This document shows positions 33,183-45,339 of a stretch of 64,000 nucleotides of DNA, in pieces. Position 1 is the first letter of the stretch. Each line of letters starts with the position of its first letter. Location: the NCBI GenBank assembly GCA_947683625.1, contig CANTUR010000009.1, positions 6,523,501 to 6,587,500 on the forward strand, in the 5' to 3' direction. Under the pieces are notes generated by a model. That model was not told where the DNA came from. It saw only the letters and a list, made by a program, of their open reading frames with translations, and did no database searches. Both the position numbers and the translations under genes were made by a program. The DNA comes from Mallotus nudiflorus (lineage: Eukaryota > Streptophyta > Magnoliopsida > Malpighiales > Euphorbiaceae).

Positions 33183-36147
33183 AGTGGTGAGAAATGAGTT
33201 AATATATAATAATATTATATTATATAGTTTTAATATAAAGTAATATATACATATATACATACAAAAAATAAAAAATAAAAATGCAAAACATACACTTATT
33301 GTAAAAACACAGTGCCTTCCTCCTTTCTTCCCTGCTCCACCATGTGCCTCTCTGATGTCTAGTAGCCACCACCACTTCCAGTCGACCTTCCGCCATCCTC
33401 CTCTTCCTTCCCCAGCGCCGGCAGCAGCCCGATCAGTAGTAGAGGCTGAAACTTCATTTTTTCAACCAACTTCCTTTTTCAGCTACCATTCCTTGCATTT
33501 TCGGTGTCTAACAACTCCTCTAGCTCCAGTGAACTTGAATCTAACTTCGATTTAAGCTTTAATCCATCCGTTTTTTAGTTTTCTTGAATTTTTGATTTTG
33601 AACATTAGGATTTTCCATTTTTTTAAAAGTTTAATCTTGATGAATCTTGCAATCTTCCTTCACAAAAGTTGTTCCTAGTAGCTTAATCTACATGAATAAA
33701 TTTATTTTTGAATTTTCGGAATTTATTTTAATTTTTATGAATTTTTGAATATTTTATTATTATTTATTGAATTTTTATTAAATTATAAATTTGGTATATT
33801 TGGTGTTATTAATTTTAGTGTTGATATAATAATTTTTGTAATTTTTATGTAATTTTTATAAATATTTATATTATGTCAATATTAGAAAATTCGGTTAAAT
33901 TTTAGTTTTTGTTGAAATTATTGTTTTATATTGTGTTCTAGTTGATATTAGTAATATATATGTTGAGAAAATTATTTTTATACATTTATAGAATTTTTAT
34001 AGAATTTTTGAGTAATATTAGTATTAATAAGTATATTTTGAATTATTAGGGTAATTGTGTAATTTTGTGATAATTATAGTTAAATATTATGTTTTAGTTG
34101 GTTTTATACTTATTTAAGGTATTAAAATGATTTTTACAAATTCTTTACTATTTTTAACTAATTGATGCTAATTTTCAAAAATTGTTTTCAAATAATATAT
34201 ATTATATTTTATTTTTGTAATAAAATGGGTTTTTATAACTTTTTGTTATATATTTGGGTTAATTAAGTTATTTGGATTTATAAAATGAATTATTATTATT
34301 ATTTGTGTAATTATTGGAAAATTGGATTTTTAATAATATTATATTATTATTTTAGAATTTTTACGTAGTTATTGTGAAATTAATTATGTTTAGTGTTTTA
34401 ATGTTAAATATGCTATATTTTGATATTTTAAGGATATTTGTGGAATTTATTGATTTTTATTATATTTATTATATTATTTGTATTTTTGGTGAATTGTGGA
34501 CCTCAGTAGGGGAATTGTACAGTTCGGGATCCCAACTGAGGGTTATGTGAATTTTGGTTTTAGAAGTGTGTTTTCTTGCTGGACCAGCTCTACTTTTTAA
34601 TAGAGAGATGTCCATTCTATAGAGGAGATTCTGTTGAATTTTTGGTAAAATTCTCGTAAAATGTGACATCGGGTGAATTCTAAATTTTGTGTCTGTCTGT
34701 GTTATGTATTTTTAGATCGAGTCTCTTTAGAGGTTTAAGTTAGATGTATCCTAATTTTCATGATTATTTTATTATTTATTTACGTCGAGACCAAGGCCTA
34801 GTAGACTGGGCCCATCAGATCAGTATCAAGAAGTGCAAACTTGTGAGTTGTTATTTTATGTATACATTGCATTTAGGTTGCATGTTTTAGCACATATTCA
34901 TATTTTGATTGTATTTATTTATAAATTGTTTTATTAAAATGTTTAGTATACTTTAGGTATATTTTAATATATTTTTGATATATTTCCAAATAAATGCATG
35001 TTTTATCTTTGATAAATACCTAACATGTTTTTAGTATATTATTGGTTTATTTTTGGTATATTTCATGGTGAATTTGAATTTATTTGACATATATATACTT
35101 GAAATATACTTATTTTATTTTAGGTATGTTTCTGGTATATATATAGTTTATTTTGTTATTATGAATGACATTATGCATTATTTATTTTCCCGTACGTATG
35201 TTTTATTTTAAATGAACGATATCGATAGAACATTCTACCTAGTGGGCAGTACTAGAAACGTGTACGTACCAGTACAATAGATTTAGGGTTGAGTGAGAAT
35301 CATTTGTGGTATTATGATTTAATTGAGACTAATTAATTGATTGATTGATTTGAAATGTGATATGATTGATAGTGTGATTGTTTGAGCTCAGTTGACCTAG
35401 TGTCTCAGGGCCAATCACATTGATAGTCAGATCGCTGGAGCTCGGTTGACTTAGTGTCTCGAGGTCAATCTACTTTCCATATGGAATAAGTGAATTTATT
35501 TGGAATTAAGTGAGCCTGTATGACTAGACTGATATTATTGTTAATTGAGGTTGCGATTAAATAGGGTTCTATTTGATCCTTCGTAAACTTATATTTTTTA
35601 GTATTATTATATAAGTGATTTTCAACATCTGTGTGAATTGCTTGTATATATATTTATTATATATGAATGTTTGATTGCATTTGACATATAGGAGATGCAT
35701 GTATATATATTATAACAATTGACTCAGTGAGGTATGACTTCCCTTAGTTGACATTTTTATAGGAGAGTCTTCTTCTTCAGACCTCAATAGTAAACCTATT
35801 CGTTGGACTTCTTATGCCCCGACTTATTTGTGTAAACTACTTACTTGATCTTTATTGTACTCTAGAAAACTGCAGTAGTCATATTTTGTATCAGTAGTGA
35901 GTTTTATTTAGTTTTTATTATATGTGATTCTAATTCAGAGGCCTTTCTCTGAATATTGTATTAATATATTTTATTTTATGATATGACAAAGTTTATTTTT
36001 ATTATATTGATTTGATATTTTAATTATAATGCATATTTATTTATTTTATTTTATTGTATGTTTTATTCTTTTAAGGCTTGCTACGGGTTCTGGATTCAAA
36101 AGAATTCTCATTTCCTAGCGCTGGTCATGACCCCTAGTTTGGGTACA
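32778..36147 (+). mobile_element. LTR (about 3.4 kb) related to the nested solo LTR
   Basis: It starts TGTAATAACCCTAGCTTTTA and ends CTAGTTTGGGTACA, where the sister LTR has TTTTAGGTCGTGACA. Shared blocks with 27506-29715: the AGTGGGCAG(C/T)ACTAG block, GAGCTCGGTTGACTTAGTGT blocks (35386-35460), CTTGCTACGGGTTC near the end, and a GC-rich island (33300-33480). It is longer by a 1.2-kb AT-rich segment after the island (33.55-34.78 kb). The flanks GTTTT and ATAAA do not match, so the end is eroded. A (TA)n run lies at 33136-33179. No internal region adjoins it. Confidence 0.75.
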
Positions 36148-36449
36148 ATAAATAGGTTCTTGACTTCATAAAAATTATAATATATCATAAAATTATGATA
36201 GAAAGGCACCTTATAAGCTATAAAGAAAAAACAAGTACTAAGATGTACACTTTGGTTAAGTACATGTTCTGCCCTTTTTTCTGAACATATTCATTAAAGT
36301 TGCTCAGCTTTTCCTGTTAATCTCCTAGGGCTATATAGCTTCAACTTCAAAATTTATGTTGATGTAAATATTATGACCTGGTATATTTACAAGTTCCTTG
36401 TTGTAGAGATATAACTAATTGAATTCATTTCTCGATGTAATTCTTACAG

Positions 36450-36600
36450 AGGCCACTTATGAAGTACTTACTAGACTTAATGAAATCAAATTTGGCAATG
36501 GTGTCATTAATGAGCTTTTATTTTTGGACCTACCACATGAATGCAAATTATACCTTTTAAGCCAACAAATGAGAGGTTGTGAGGCCAAAATGATTGGTCA
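36450..36600 (+). pseudogene. Exon-like fragment, unrecognised, in the right part of the CACTA
   Basis: After an acceptor-like TTCTTACAG (ends 36449) an open stretch reads EATYEVLTRLNEIKFGNG then VINELLFLDLPHECKLYLLS and QQMRGCEAKMIGQ. The composition looks coding, and the stretch is stop-free for 50 codons. No donor is obvious at its end. I do not recognise the family. It is on the opposite strand to the exons at 25.2-25.5 kb. Confidence 0.35.
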
Positions 36601-36629
36601 GGGGCTTAGTGCAACATACATATATTAAC

Positions 36630-38019
36630 ATAGTGCTTTTATCGTATTCTAATGTTTCTTTTTTCTCCAAATTTAGATAAATGTATCCTCTTATGAGTTT
36701 TTTCTTTGCTATGTAAATTAGTAACTAATTAAGTGCTAAAGTATAAATTTGTACTTAATCTAACATTAACAATAGTGTAGTTTTTTCATTAGAAACTTTA
36801 GTAAAACCATAAGTCAAAATGAAATGCTCAAATAATTTTAAATAACATTTCAAACACAAAATACTGGAGAAGAATAGGGCATTTAGCAAACAGAATCATA
36901 CAAAGTAAGAAAAAATATTTAGACCCCTTTTATTTTGATGATACCATTGATAAACACGTGCAATAAAAAAATTGCCTAAAATCATTATAAAGAAGCATAT
37001 CAATTCAGACAGAGGAATCAACTAAAAAGATTAGAAAAAGTTAATGTTTTTTTCGTTGAAAAAAAAACTTTAAGATTCTGGATTAGTTTTTGAATCAATC
37101 AATTAATGAAAAATATTATAGAATACCATTGATGACAATAGCACTAGTTTCAAGAGGAACTTTGATTTCTTCATCTATGAATTTCAGCGTGAATTGTTTT
37201 TAGCAGAGAGTTAAAAATTGATGATAGAGAGCAACACTAGTTTCTTCAAGCAGTCTTAGTTCTTAGATTGTACAAACGAATGACTGATACTACCATGAAG
37301 AAAGCAAAATTTGAAATTCAATCAAAAACCACGAAAAAAAAGGCAAAATTTAAGTGACTTAAATTAAAATGAAAATGAGAACAAAAAACATCATAAACTC
37401 ACCATATATTCAACCTAGAGAAGAACAATCGACAATGAAGTGGAGCTAAAGAACAACTAAGAAATTGAGAAGAACATAGCAACTTTGAGAATTATGGAAG
37501 CAAACATAGAAGAGTTCAACGGTAAACATGGATGATTAAGCATTGATTCGTGGGATTGAGAAGCGAGGGTATCTATATTGAGTGGGATTTAGTGTTGATG
37601 ATTCATAGGGTTGATTCATGGTGATGAGATTCAGTGTGAGTTTTATTTTTTCTTTTTATTTGATGGCTTTTTTGAAGAGATTTTTATTTTTTCTTTTCAT
37701 TTTTTAATGAATTTTTTATGCTTGGACGATTTGTGGGAAACTTTTAGAGGGAAACTTTTGCCACTTATTTAGCCCAATAATGATGGGCTTAATATCAATA
37801 ATGGCTAAATAAAATCCATAATTAAAAAGTCCATTTTTAAGCAAATAATGATGGGCTAACACATCAATTATAACTAACTAAAAAACCCATCATTATAGAT
37901 CATGCCTTTAATGAGGAAAAATTTATACCATCATAAAATAAGTAAAATTTATGCTTTTAGTGACAAATTTTTCATACTCTCACTAAATTTCGTTGCTATA
38001 GATTATTTTTCTTGTAGTG
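36630..38019. other. CACTA right arm and subterminal repeats
   Basis: No gene. From 37755 on, words such as AATGATGGGCT, AAACCCATCATTATA and TTTAATGAGGAAAA recur in both orientations, mirroring the left arm (23.34-23.76 kb). These are likely transposase-binding subterminal repeats. The element ends CTTGTAGTG at 38019. Confidence 0.6.
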
Positions 38020-38080
38020 AAATTGGATAGCTCCAATTGGGTCAAGTCTATACTGCCCTTCGTCTCCACCACACATCTAC

Positions 38081-38108
<28 letters not shown>
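38081..38108. repeat. Poly(A) tract
   Basis: About 28 A residues, 62 bp outside the right end of the CACTA. It could be the tail of a small retroposon or a simple expansion; no SINE or LINE body is recognisable before it. Confidence 0.6.
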
Positions 38109-38113
<5 letters not shown>

Positions 38114-38458
38114 TTAGTTGATCTCTCAAAATATTTTGAGTTGAGTCATGAGTTGAATCACAGTAAAATTCTAGTCATTTAATATTTTGTATGCTCTCTT
38201 TTAGATTAACAGAGTCATTGAAGTTTCATTCATGTTATTATGGATAGACTAAAGTAGAAATAATATAAATAAAAACAATAATACAATTAAAGATTTGTTG
38301 AATTATCATATTTTGAAGATATTAATTTTTGACAAGGCGAATAATAAGATGAACTAAATGAAAATATATATATATATTCCTCGAAACAAAAACATAATAA
38401 TAAACAAAAAAAACTATTTCAAATATGCACAAAAATCACTCACATCAGAATGAAAATT

Positions 38459-38998
38459 TTAACCAATCAAAGATAACAAACAAAAGCTATCAAAGCAGGG
38501 TTATTTGCCATTTTATGGCAAAATGCAAAACTAATTCCCAAATTGTGGTACTGTTATTTATTTTTTTTGTTAAAAAAAAATTATCCCGCCACTAGCAATG
38601 ATAAAATTGCGTGAGGACAAATTTGACTGAGGTCATTCCGCCACTGCTAATAGCGGAATGAGAAGAGATTTTTTTTTTTTTTTTTTATCCATTCTGCCAC
38701 TGTAGGTGGCGAAATGCAGTGTGCGAGACAAGACAAGATGAACAGCCTGCAGCCTTGACTCATTCCGCCTACCAGGGTGGTGGAATGGCTGTGCGAGACA
38801 AGCCAACCAGCTAAAGTAGCCCCGCAGCCTTAACTCATTTTGCCTACAAGAGTGGCGGAATGCCTTATGATGGCGTGCCTCCACACTGTCCTGCCAGCCT
38901 CCACAGACAAGACAGGCCAAAGACAAGAAAATGAGGAATGGCTATGCAGTATTCTTCTTATTAAAGAGAATATTATAGGAAGTATTGTTCTTAGTTAG

Positions 38999-39057
<59 letters not shown>

Positions 39058-39611
39058 GTATATTTGTTGGTAATATATATTTGATTAGTGAAAAAAAAAT
39101 ATTTAGTTAGTAAAAAAAATTGGTTGGTAAATATATGTGTTGTATTTTTTTAAATATGTTATAAATTTAATGAAACATATTTACTTTAAAACATTAATTT
39201 TTAAAAATATTTTCTATGTTTTATGATGTTTGATGTGTTTTAAGAACATTGACAAAGTACAAGGAGATTTTAATTGAGTACTGAGCATTGAATATAATGT
39301 TAGAATTTTGTTAGATATCATAGTAACAACTATAGTTTAAAATGCAATAATTTAAAAATAAAATGATGTCAGCGCTAACAACTGTAGTACTTAGTATATT
39401 TACACTAAAAAAAACCAATTAGTATAAAAATAATTGGATAATTAATTTCGGTTCACTATTTACCAAAATTTTAAAGTAGCAAAAATAAAAAAAAATACAA
39501 AAATATTGTTAATAGCGTCTTTGAAAAATTTAATCCGATTAAATTTTATTTTATTAAATAAAAAAGCTACGGATCACATTAGTTTCTAAATATTGTTCTA
39601 TTTTTACTAGT

Positions 39612-39669
<58 letters not shown>

Positions 39670-40100
39670 AAATTACCTATATTATATAAAACTTTCTAAT
39701 AAAATAACCACCTCCTAATTATTATTATCACTATTGTTATTGAGTAATAATTACTCCATGATTAATTTCTATTATTATATAATAACGTATTGTCACTCAC
39801 TCATTATGGTGTCATTATTCTCTTATAATTGTTTATAATTTTTTATTTGTCAAAATATTATCTATTGGTTGCAATGATGATGTCTAGGAGTAAATAAAAA
39901 AAAAAGGATGATGATGTCCATTGGTAATGACGGAATGGACAAATTAAATAAAAAATAAGTTGTATATGTTCAACCATTTGAACTGGCAGAATGATCATTT
40001 AGCCAGCTCGAAATTACTATAAATTAAAAATTACTATAATTTAAAAAAAAATTTCAAAATTTACCATAAAAAAAAATAATTTAAAAAGTATCAAAATAAT
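38459..40100. repeat. AT-rich region with repeated GCCAC/GTGGC palindromes
   Basis: Between 38585 and 38865 five short inverted repeats of the type ATTCCGCCACT-n-AGTGGCGGAAT occur (starting about 38585, 38636, 38693, 38764 and 38836), for example CCGCCACTGCTAATAGCGGA. They stand out as GC-rich hairpins in AT-rich DNA. A (TA)n run (39003-39053) and (AAT)n(ATT)n run (39615-39669) follow. Weaker relatives (AATGACGGAATGG, AACTGGCAGAATG) occur near 39930-39990. The same palindrome type occurs in the TIR element at 20.98 kb. The minus open frame 38633-38926 is a by-product of the hairpins. Confidence 0.6.
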
Positions 40101-40361
40101 GAAACTTCTTTTAATTTTTTCTTTATCATAATATTCTGAAATGGAGTTTTCCTCCTATGCATAATGATGATGGAGCTGTCTGGTAGAGCATGAAAAATTG
40201 AACCAATTATAATGAAACATATGTATCATCAAAATTGACTTATCGGTCACGTCATTCCTATTTATCAGTCAAAAAGCAAACAACCAGGGCACAATCACCG
40301 CGTAGAAGGGATTACATGGCCAGGTACACATCGTATTGCATTTATAACTAGGATTTGTTGT

Positions 40362-41620
40362 GTATTTCCGCAAATGCACAGAATTGGGAAATAATATAGA
40401 AAAGATATTGTCCCTTTAGAAACTATGATTTAATCACTTATTTATTTTTTATTGTCTAAGGACTAAGAGTCACTTTATATCTTACTAACCCCAACATAAA
40501 CTAAAGAATGAAAATGTCAATAAAAATAAACTCAAGATCAAAAGAACAAACTATGAATATAAAACATGGTAGGAATTAATTCTTCAAAATCATTAAGCAA
40601 TTCTAATATCTGAATTCTTTAATCTTGCACACCCTAAATTCTCCTAAACACTAACTCAATTCATATCCCAAAATTAGAGTAATCAAATTCAATTCTCATT
40701 GTAACTTGGTGACGCTAACTCTACAATCATGAATTAATAAGCTCTACGTAATCAACTATTTTTTTGTTTATATTGTCTCGAATTACAAACCATTAAATTT
40801 TATTTTTATAAAGTAAGTTAGAATTATGATTTCTCAACCTATAACCTAACCCAAATCATATTAATGGTGATCCATCATTAACAAGCATGAAGTACTATGA
40901 ACAAAATACACAAGAAAATAAGAAAAATTCATAAGCTAGAAAAACTCAAATCATGATCAAAAAAATAATTCCTAACAAGTGAGAATCTAGCCAAACATAA
41001 AAAAAAATCATCCTAGAAAAATCACAAGGTAAATCCATAGATAGTTACAAACATAAATTAAAGAAGAATCCAAGAATAATCTCCTTTTAACTTTAAGGAA
41101 CTCTCTCTTGAACTTTTCCTTAGGGTTTACTATGCCATTTATTAATGCTTTCCTCTCTCAAAATCTCCTTTAAGTAGCTCCCACAAGTTAGCCCAAGTCC
41201 TCTCAAATATGTCCCATCTATGAGGGGAGATGCTCAACTCGCTAAACTTGTGATCACAGCACACAAGCCTTGATTGCAACAACTATCCCCAACATTCTAC
41301 ACCAAAGTTGTGAAAAGCTACGATCACAACTTGTATCCTATGGTTGTACAAGAACTTCAACTTCTTAGTCTCTGAGACTGATGTGGCAACCTCCAAAATA
41401 TGATGACAGCAACAACTTTGACTCTAAATTACATTTAAAACATCTTCTCTTTATTTCCAAATACCTTTTACTTACAAAACAAGAATGAATCTAAACAAAA
41501 ACTATCATTTAATAAAGGAAAACCTATTTGAAATTATCCAACAACCTAAAAACTAAATAAAAATAGCCTAAAAACTAATGCAAATCACATACAATAAGGA
41601 ATACCCAATAGGAAATCCCC
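40362..41620 (-). mobile_element. Athila-like LTR on the minus strand (probable)
   Basis: On the minus strand a purine tract CATGGGGGATT (about 41620) precedes the region. Words built on GTTGTGATCGTAGC and TGTGATCACAAG (41225-41345) are followed by ACTTAAAGGAG (TATA-like). The end near 40362 reads GGGACAATATCTTTTC then TTGCGGAAATACACA, resembling the end of gypsy LTRs. Its organisation mirrors the LTR at 10.4-11.8 kb. Neither boundary is certain, and no target duplication was found. Confidence 0.4.
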
Positions 41621-42049
41621 CATGTAAAGAATTTAATGCAAACTAAAGTAAAAAACTGTCCTTTGGTGGGTTTATTGCACTGATGGTACTTTAACTTTGC
41701 CATATATTTCATTTTGGTACTAGATTTTTAATATTTTTTTAGTTACTGAAGTTTTATTTTTATTTAAGGTTAAAGTACTTTGAACATATTTGATTAAATT
41801 TAGCATATGGGGTAGCCAAAATAAACATATTCTTAGTATAAGTTCATGTTATGATTTTGGGAGTGAAAGATAACATACTGTATTGATGGTCTTGATAATA
41901 TATACATGTACAAGAGTAGCGAGAGATACAACTATGCTAGATACAATGTGACAATAACATAACAATATATATCAAATACAACTGACAGATTTGTCTTAAT
42001 AACCCCTAATAAGCTGAAGGCTTCTTAATAAAGTGAAGCTGAAGCTTAT

Positions 42050-42600
42050 CAATGATGTGTTGAAATAACAGTTTGGATAAGGGATTTATCATGATATTGG
42101 TGAACTGGTCTTTGGAGGAAACTGACCCAACAGTGTGTTATTTTACAGCTACTTGCCCCTGAAAATCAACTTCCACATGTTATGTTTAGGCTGTGAATGC
42201 TGCATTGGTTGAAATGAACACTACTCTTATGTTATCACACTAAATATATGGTGGATGATTGACTGGAATGCCAAGTTCTTGGAAGAAATTAGTTACCACC
42301 ATAGCTCAACACTAAAATTTGCCATAGCTTTGAACTCTGATTTTATTGAAGAACGGGCTATTGTTTGTTATTTTTTTTGAGTTATACCCGATTAGATTAT
42401 CACCTGTGTAGATAAGGTATCCTCCTGTGGATTTTCAGTCATCCACACAACCAACCCAGTTAGCATTAATGTAAGGCAATAAATAAAACTTGGGAGTGGA
42501 TTTGAGAAAGAAGCCATGAGATTTGGTGCCTTGTAAATAATGAAGAACATGTTTGAGGGCTTGCAATGCAGTGTCATTGGAGAATGCATGAATTATATCA
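42050..42600 (-). pseudogene. Copia RNase H remnant
   Basis: On the minus strand, across frames: ALKHVLHYLQGTKSHGFFL, INANWVGC (DADWAGC type, first Asp changed to Asn), KSTGGYLIYTGDNLIGYNSK and ARSSIKSEFKAMA (family usual: ARSSTEAEYRA). Frameshifts and stops are present. The open frame at 42392-42589 overlaps this domain out of frame. Confidence 0.75.
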
Positions 42601-43600
42601 ATTTATTGATAGAAAAAGGCATGTCTGGCTGAGTACATATGATATACTTTAAAGAACCACAACACTTATATATGTGAGAGAATTAAATGCAAATAAGGGT
42701 GATGAGGATTTTTTATGAAGTGTAACACTAGTGATCATTGGTGTAAAAAGTGCATTACATTGAGACATGCTCATATTCCATAAAAGATTAACAATATATT
42801 TTTCTTGAGATAGAATATACCTATGGAAACTTAAGAAATCTAAACTCCTAAAAAGTATTTTAAATCACCAAGATCCAAAATAGAGAATGTAGCTGAAAGT
42901 TTAGCAATCATGTTAGTAAAAAAGGATGAATGACTACCCATGAGTATAATATCATCCATGTAAATAAGTAAAAAACATTGAATAGTCTCATGATGGTAGA
43001 TAAATAAAGAGGAATTAGTAGTGGAACTTTTAAAGTGAATAGTAAGTAGAAATGTACTAAACTTATGATACCAAGCATAGGGTGCTTACTTAGGTCCATA
43101 CTATGATACCAAGCATGGGGTGCTTACTTGGGTCCATACAAGGATTTGCGAAGCTTAGAAACATGTTATGGAATTTTTTTGTCAACAAACTCCTAAAACT
43201 AAACCATATAAACATTCTCATTGAGTTCTCTATAAGTAAAAGCATTACTAACATCTAGTTGTTGTAGTGACCAATTTTTAAAGAGTGTAAGTGAAAGAAT
43301 AACTCTATTTGTTGTAGGTTTGATCACTAGGCTGAAGGGATATGTGTAATCTACCCATGTTTTTATGTATATCCCTTAGCCACCAAAAGAGCTTTAAAGC
43401 ACTCAATGGATCCCTTAGCAAAACATTTGATTTTATACACCTAATAGTTGCCAACCACATTAGCATTTTAAGGTCTAGGTACAAGATCCCATATATTAGT
43501 ACAAAGTAATGAATTAATCTCATTGGCCATGGCATCATGCCATTGTTGATGTTGAAATACTTATCTGTAGCTATGGGGTTCAGTGATTAGGTCAAGTTTG
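42600..43600 (-). pseudogene. Copia reverse transcriptase remnant
   Basis: On the minus strand: HDAMANEINSL and WDLVPRP at the start, then FSTFLLTIHFKSSTTNSSLF and LLIYMDDIILMGS, the catalytic YMDD box (about 42930-42960), and SILDLGDLKYFLGV. Several stops and shifts break it. RT copies element RNA into DNA; this copy is dead. Confidence 0.82.
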
Positions 43601-43974
43601 GTTGTTAAGGAATATTTAGGATTGTTGGCTATGGTTAAAGGGCATAAGGTCATATGATGTGGACAGGGTGGAGTGGAAGGTTATGTGTTAGGTTTGGTGT
43701 CTATTATAGAAGGTGATGAGGATGATAAATCACCAAATAATTTTAATCCTTCTAGATTAAAAATTTATTAATCAGATGGAGTTAAAGGTATTGTAGTTTA
43801 GTGTGATATAGTTGTTAGGGATAAGGATGACATGATATTTTGGGCGGGAGCAGTGTGAGAGCATGGTGTGAGAAGAGGTTGAGTAGGAGTAAAAGATAAG
43901 GATTATTGAGAAGTAGGGATAGAAGTTATACATGACAAGGAGTCATTAGAACTAGAGAATTAAGGCAACGAGAC

Positions 43975-45078
43975 CTAAATTTGCAAATAAGAAGTTAGCG
44001 CCAAGGGTGATTTTGGAAAGGCATCCAGTGGATTGTGGCCTTTGAAAGTATATGTGTCTTTATCAAATTTCATATGCCTAGTAATATAAATTCTTCCAGT
44101 GTCTTTATTAAGACATTTATTACATAAATAGTAAGGGGAATATCTAGGAAACACACATTGATAGGTGTGATAAGAAAATTTATGTGAGTTATATGGCCTT
44201 AATAATGGATACACTGCACACCCAAAAACACATAGAAATTGATAGTCTAGATTTTTTTTTATATAATTCTTGAAAGGGAATTTTATTTTTTTAATGTTCA
44301 TGTAGGTATATGATTTATCAAAAAAATTATTGTTTTGAAGGCAAAATGCTAATATTTAAATGGCATATGAGAATGTCTAGGTAGTGTAAGTTTAATATCG
44401 ATAATATGCCAAATTTTTCTTTTTGCATTGCCATTTTGCTCATAAGTATAAGGGCATGATAACCTGTGTAATGTTCTAATGTTTTTGAAGTATGTACAAA
44501 TGGACGATATTCCCCTCTCCAATCAGAGTGAAAGGCCTTAATTTTACAATGGAATTATTTTTTAGAATAAGCCTAAAAATTAAGAAATACTTGAGGAACT
44601 TCACTCTTATTTTTAATTGGAAAAAGCCATGTAAACAAACTAAAATTATTAATCAAAATGATAAAATAATGATCCTTATTAGAAGAATAAACAGGGGCCA
44701 GACCCCAAACATCTTAATATATTAATTCCAAAGGACTAGTGCTACGATAAAAAGTTAAATGTAAAGACAAATGATGCATTTTACCTAATGAACATGCATG
44801 ACAATTATTCAAAGAAACTAACTTTTTTGAACGTGGTAAATAAAATTGATTAATAACTTGATGAACAACATTGGAATATGGATTACCTAATTACTGATTC
44901 TAAGTCTCTAAATTTGCCAAGTACTCTATAATGGAAGGAGAAAACTTTTCATTTGCATTATTCAATTTGTAGAGCCCTAATTCACCTATTCCTTGGAGAA
45001 GGATTTGCTTAGTCTATTTATCCTTAACAAAATAATTGCTAGGGTGAAATTCAAAAAAATAATGGTTATTATGATAAA
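43975..45078 (-). pseudogene. Copia GAG-pre-integrase and integrase remnant
   Basis: On the minus strand: EFHPSNYFVKDK and LLQGIGELGLYKL (pre-integrase), NCHACSLGKMHHLSLH (zinc-binding end), KDHYFIILINNFSLFTWLFP and FHSDWRGEYR (core; the Asp of the second catalytic site is kept). The C-terminal part is open over 43975-44301: FLCVFGCAVYPLLRPYNSHK then DTGRIYITRHMKFD. Stops interrupt the core. Confidence 0.8.
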
Positions 45079-45079
45079 G

Positions 45080-45328
45080 TTATTTAACAAATAATAATGA
45101 CTTAGTAATATGTGGAACATGTAAAATGTTAGAAATATGTAAGTTATTTATAGGAGTAGAAATAATACCATTGCCAATGTGTTTAATAGGTAATCTTTGT
45201 CCATTACCAACAACAACATTATTTGTACCTTTATAGTCTTCAATGCTACTGAGGCTAGCAATGTTAGGTATTATATGATGACTTGCACTTGTATTCAGAT
45301 ACCAATCTATAGAGGAAGAAGAATCCAA
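45080..45328 (-). pseudogene. Copia aspartic protease remnant, active-site Asp lost
   Basis: The minus-strand open frame reads WYLNTSASHHI where copia proteases have WxxDTGAxHH(I/V), followed by VVGNGQRLPIKHIGNG and LHISNILHVPHITKSLL, the typical continuation. The catalytic Asp is Asn and the Gly is Ser, so it cannot be active. Such proteases cut the gag-pol polyprotein. Confidence 0.82.
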
Positions 45329-45339
45329 TGGTAGGCCAA

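Noticed and set aside
42392..42589. 65-codon open frame on the minus strand
   Set aside because: It overlaps the copia RNase H in the wrong frame; the domain reads in a neighbouring frame.
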